Of a stretch of 64,000 nt of DNA, positions 63,005-64,000 are shown one piece after another; position 1 is the stretch's first letter; every line of letters starts with the position of its first letter. A program made the translations under genes and the position numbers. The notes under the pieces are model-generated. The model was not told where the DNA came from. It made no database searches and saw only the letters and a list, made by a program, of their open reading frames with translations. This DNA comes from Bradyrhizobium septentrionale (GTDB lineage: Bacteria > Pseudomonadota > Alphaproteobacteria > Rhizobiales > Xanthobacteraceae): the NCBI RefSeq assembly GCF_011516645.4, contig NZ_CP088285.1:3800501-3864500 (forward strand). Direction: 5' to 3'.

Positions 63005-63640
63005 ATGATGGTGAAGCGATATTCCAGGCGGTGGGTGTTCGGGACGGCGGCGTTGCTTGGCCTGTCCCTTGCGCCCGCGGCGCAAGCCCAGGATTTCTTC
63101 TCGCAACTGTTCGGCGGCTTCATCCAGGGCCGGCCGCCGGTGATCCGCATCCCGTTCGATGACGGCCCGGCGCCTGTCGCGCCGCGGGCCGAGCGTCGCG
63201 CGCGCTATGACGGCGGTCAGGCTTACTGCGTGCGGACCTGCGACGGCCGCTATTTCCCGCTGGCCGCGACCGGCAACCAGAGCAAGGCGGAGAGCTGCAA
63301 CAGCTTCTGCCCGGCGAGCGCGACCGAAGTGGTCTATGGCGGCAATATCGACAACGCCGCGACGGAAGACGGCAAGCCCTATTCCGAGCTGCCGAACGCG
63401 TTCCGCTATCGCGACGCGATCGTCGCGGGCTGCACCTGCAACGGCAAGGATCCGGTCGGCCTGGCCGCGGTGAAGATCGAGGACGATCCGACCCTGCGCA
63501 AGGGCGACATCGTCGCCGGCAAGGACGGGCTGATGTCGGTCGGCCGCCCGGACCGGCGCGGGGCGTCTCTCAACTTCACGCCGGCGCCGGATCGCATCCG
63601 CGCCAAATATCAGCGTCCGGCGGTGCTGGCGCGCGAGTAG
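63005..63640 (+). CDS. DUF2865 secreted protein
   Basis: A 211-residue protein with a signal peptide (about residues 1-28, ending AQA). The conserved Cys-rich region contains YCVRTCDGRYFPL, CNSFCPAS and CTCNG. Six Cys suggest disulphides. It lies 23 bases after the L,D-transpeptidase gene and is likely part of the same EcfG-driven transcript, so a cell-wall role is inferred. ATG 63008 is an alternative start. Confidence 0.85.
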   Translation: MMVKRYSRRWVFGTAALLGLSLAPAAQAQDFFSQLFGGFIQGRPPVIRIPFDDGPAPVAPRAERRARYDGGQAYCVRTCDGRYFPLAATGNQSKAESCNSFCPASATEVVYGGNIDNAATEDGKPYSELPNAFRYRDAIVAGCTCNGKDPVGLAAVKIEDDPTLRKGDIVAGKDGLMSVGRPDRRGASLNFTPAPDRIRAKYQRPAVLARE

Positions 63641-63681
63641 CGCCACTTGCACGAGGCGGCCCACTTTCGGTTCCGTGGTCC

Positions 63682-63706
63682 GGAACCGGGTTCCGTCTCG
63701 CACGTT
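63682..63706 (+). promoter_or_regulatory. EcfG promoter (exact match) for 51-residue membrane protein
   Basis: GGAAC (63682-63686), 16 bases, CGTT (63703-63706) followed by A. Expected start near 63713, about 41 bases before the ATG. Confidence 0.87.
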
Positions 63707-63753
63707 AGCAACGGGCGAACAGCACATTTACCGATGCCATCAGGGGGCCCCGC

Positions 63754-63909
63754 ATGCTCGTCGGCGTACTCGTCACCTTCCTTGTCATTATTCTCGTTCT
63801 TTATCTCATCAACATGCTGCCGCTCGACGGCCGCGCCAAGCAGATCGCGCGCGTCGTCGTCATCATCATCGGCATCGTCTCGCTGCTGAAATATTTGGCG
63901 GTGTTCTAG
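63754..63909 (+). CDS. Small two-helix membrane protein (Thivi_2564-like)
   Basis: A 51-residue protein with helices at about residues 3-22 and 33-50, separated by the short polar loop LPLDGRAKQIAR. This pattern resembles the Thivi_2564 family of small membrane proteins, of unknown function. A GGGGG stretch precedes the ATG, and an exact EcfG promoter lies 48 bases upstream. Confidence 0.75.
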   Translation: MLVGVLVTFLVIILVLYLINMLPLDGRAKQIARVVVIIIGIVSLLKYLAVF

Positions 63910-63916
63910 ACTGAGT

Positions 63917-64000
63917 TCGTCATTGCGAGGAGCGAAGCGACGAAGCAATCCATGCCTCCACAAGTGGTGAGATGGATTGCTTCGCTTCGCTCGCAATGAC
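63917..64000. repeat. Inverted repeat at right edge
   Basis: The arm starting at 63917 (GTCATTGCGAGGAGCGAAG...) is the inverse of the segment ending at 64000 (...CTTCGCTCGCAATGAC). It is a dispersed rhizobial palindrome and may end transcription of the small gene. The window may cut the element. Confidence 0.8.

Overview
This is a high-GC alphaproteobacterial chromosome segment that looks like Bradyrhizobium or a close relative. The evidence is a CycM-type membrane cytochrome c, a NepR-EcfG-PhyR general stress locus, Caulobacter-type cpa/tad pilus genes, an HWE-type sensor kinase, and many imperfect intergenic palindromes of the kind common in Bradyrhizobium genomes. I see no transposase, integrase, rRNA, tRNA, CRISPR array or prophage, so it reads as ordinary chromosome.

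Layout. 0-8.6 kb: cycM with a terminator, then a yej-type peptide ABC importer with two tandem substrate-binding proteins, two permeases and a double ATPase. 8.7-11 kb: an overlapping NlpC/P60 and M17 aminopeptidase pair on the minus strand. 11-25.7 kb: a tad/cpa type IVb pilus region, with flp-cpaA and cpaBCDEF-tadBC on the minus strand and tadD on the plus strand. A sterol-desaturase-like enzyme, a large membrane protein, a stand-alone CpaC N-domain protein and two TadE/G-like minor pilins follow. 25.9-28.1 kb: a cold-shock protein, an IF-1 with a basic tail and a DEAD-box helicase. 28.5-41.1 kb: a urea uptake and hydrolysis superlocus, urtABCDE then ureD-A-B-(HD hydrolase)-C-(two ABM proteins)-E-F-G, headed by a textbook sigma-54 promoter. 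41.5-49.4 kb: a sensor kinase with an eroded ATP site, a di-heme peroxidase, a previously hidden 53-residue membrane protein, a cupredoxin and a GGDEF/EAL protein. 49.5-51.4 kb: ecfG, nepR and phyR. 51.4-64 kb: a P450/TetR pair with a clear operator, two EamA transporters, a fluoride riboswitch with crcB, and many small or envelope proteins.

How it fits together. The strongest pattern is that the region beside the ecfG locus carries six exact EcfG-type promoters (GGAAC-N16/17-CGTT). Each points at a gene a short distance downstream: a 46-residue membrane protein, an overlapping pair of small proteins, a DUF883 plus holin-like pair, an AI-2E family transporter, an L,D-transpeptidase plus DUF2865 pair, and a 51-residue membrane protein. 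This predicts a local general-stress regulon concentrated on the cell envelope. The urea locus is predicted to be under nitrogen control through RpoN. The fluoride riboswitch reads first into an unrecognised 57-residue membrane protein, which is translationally coupled to CrcB. Names rest on motifs and family knowledge; no database search was run.
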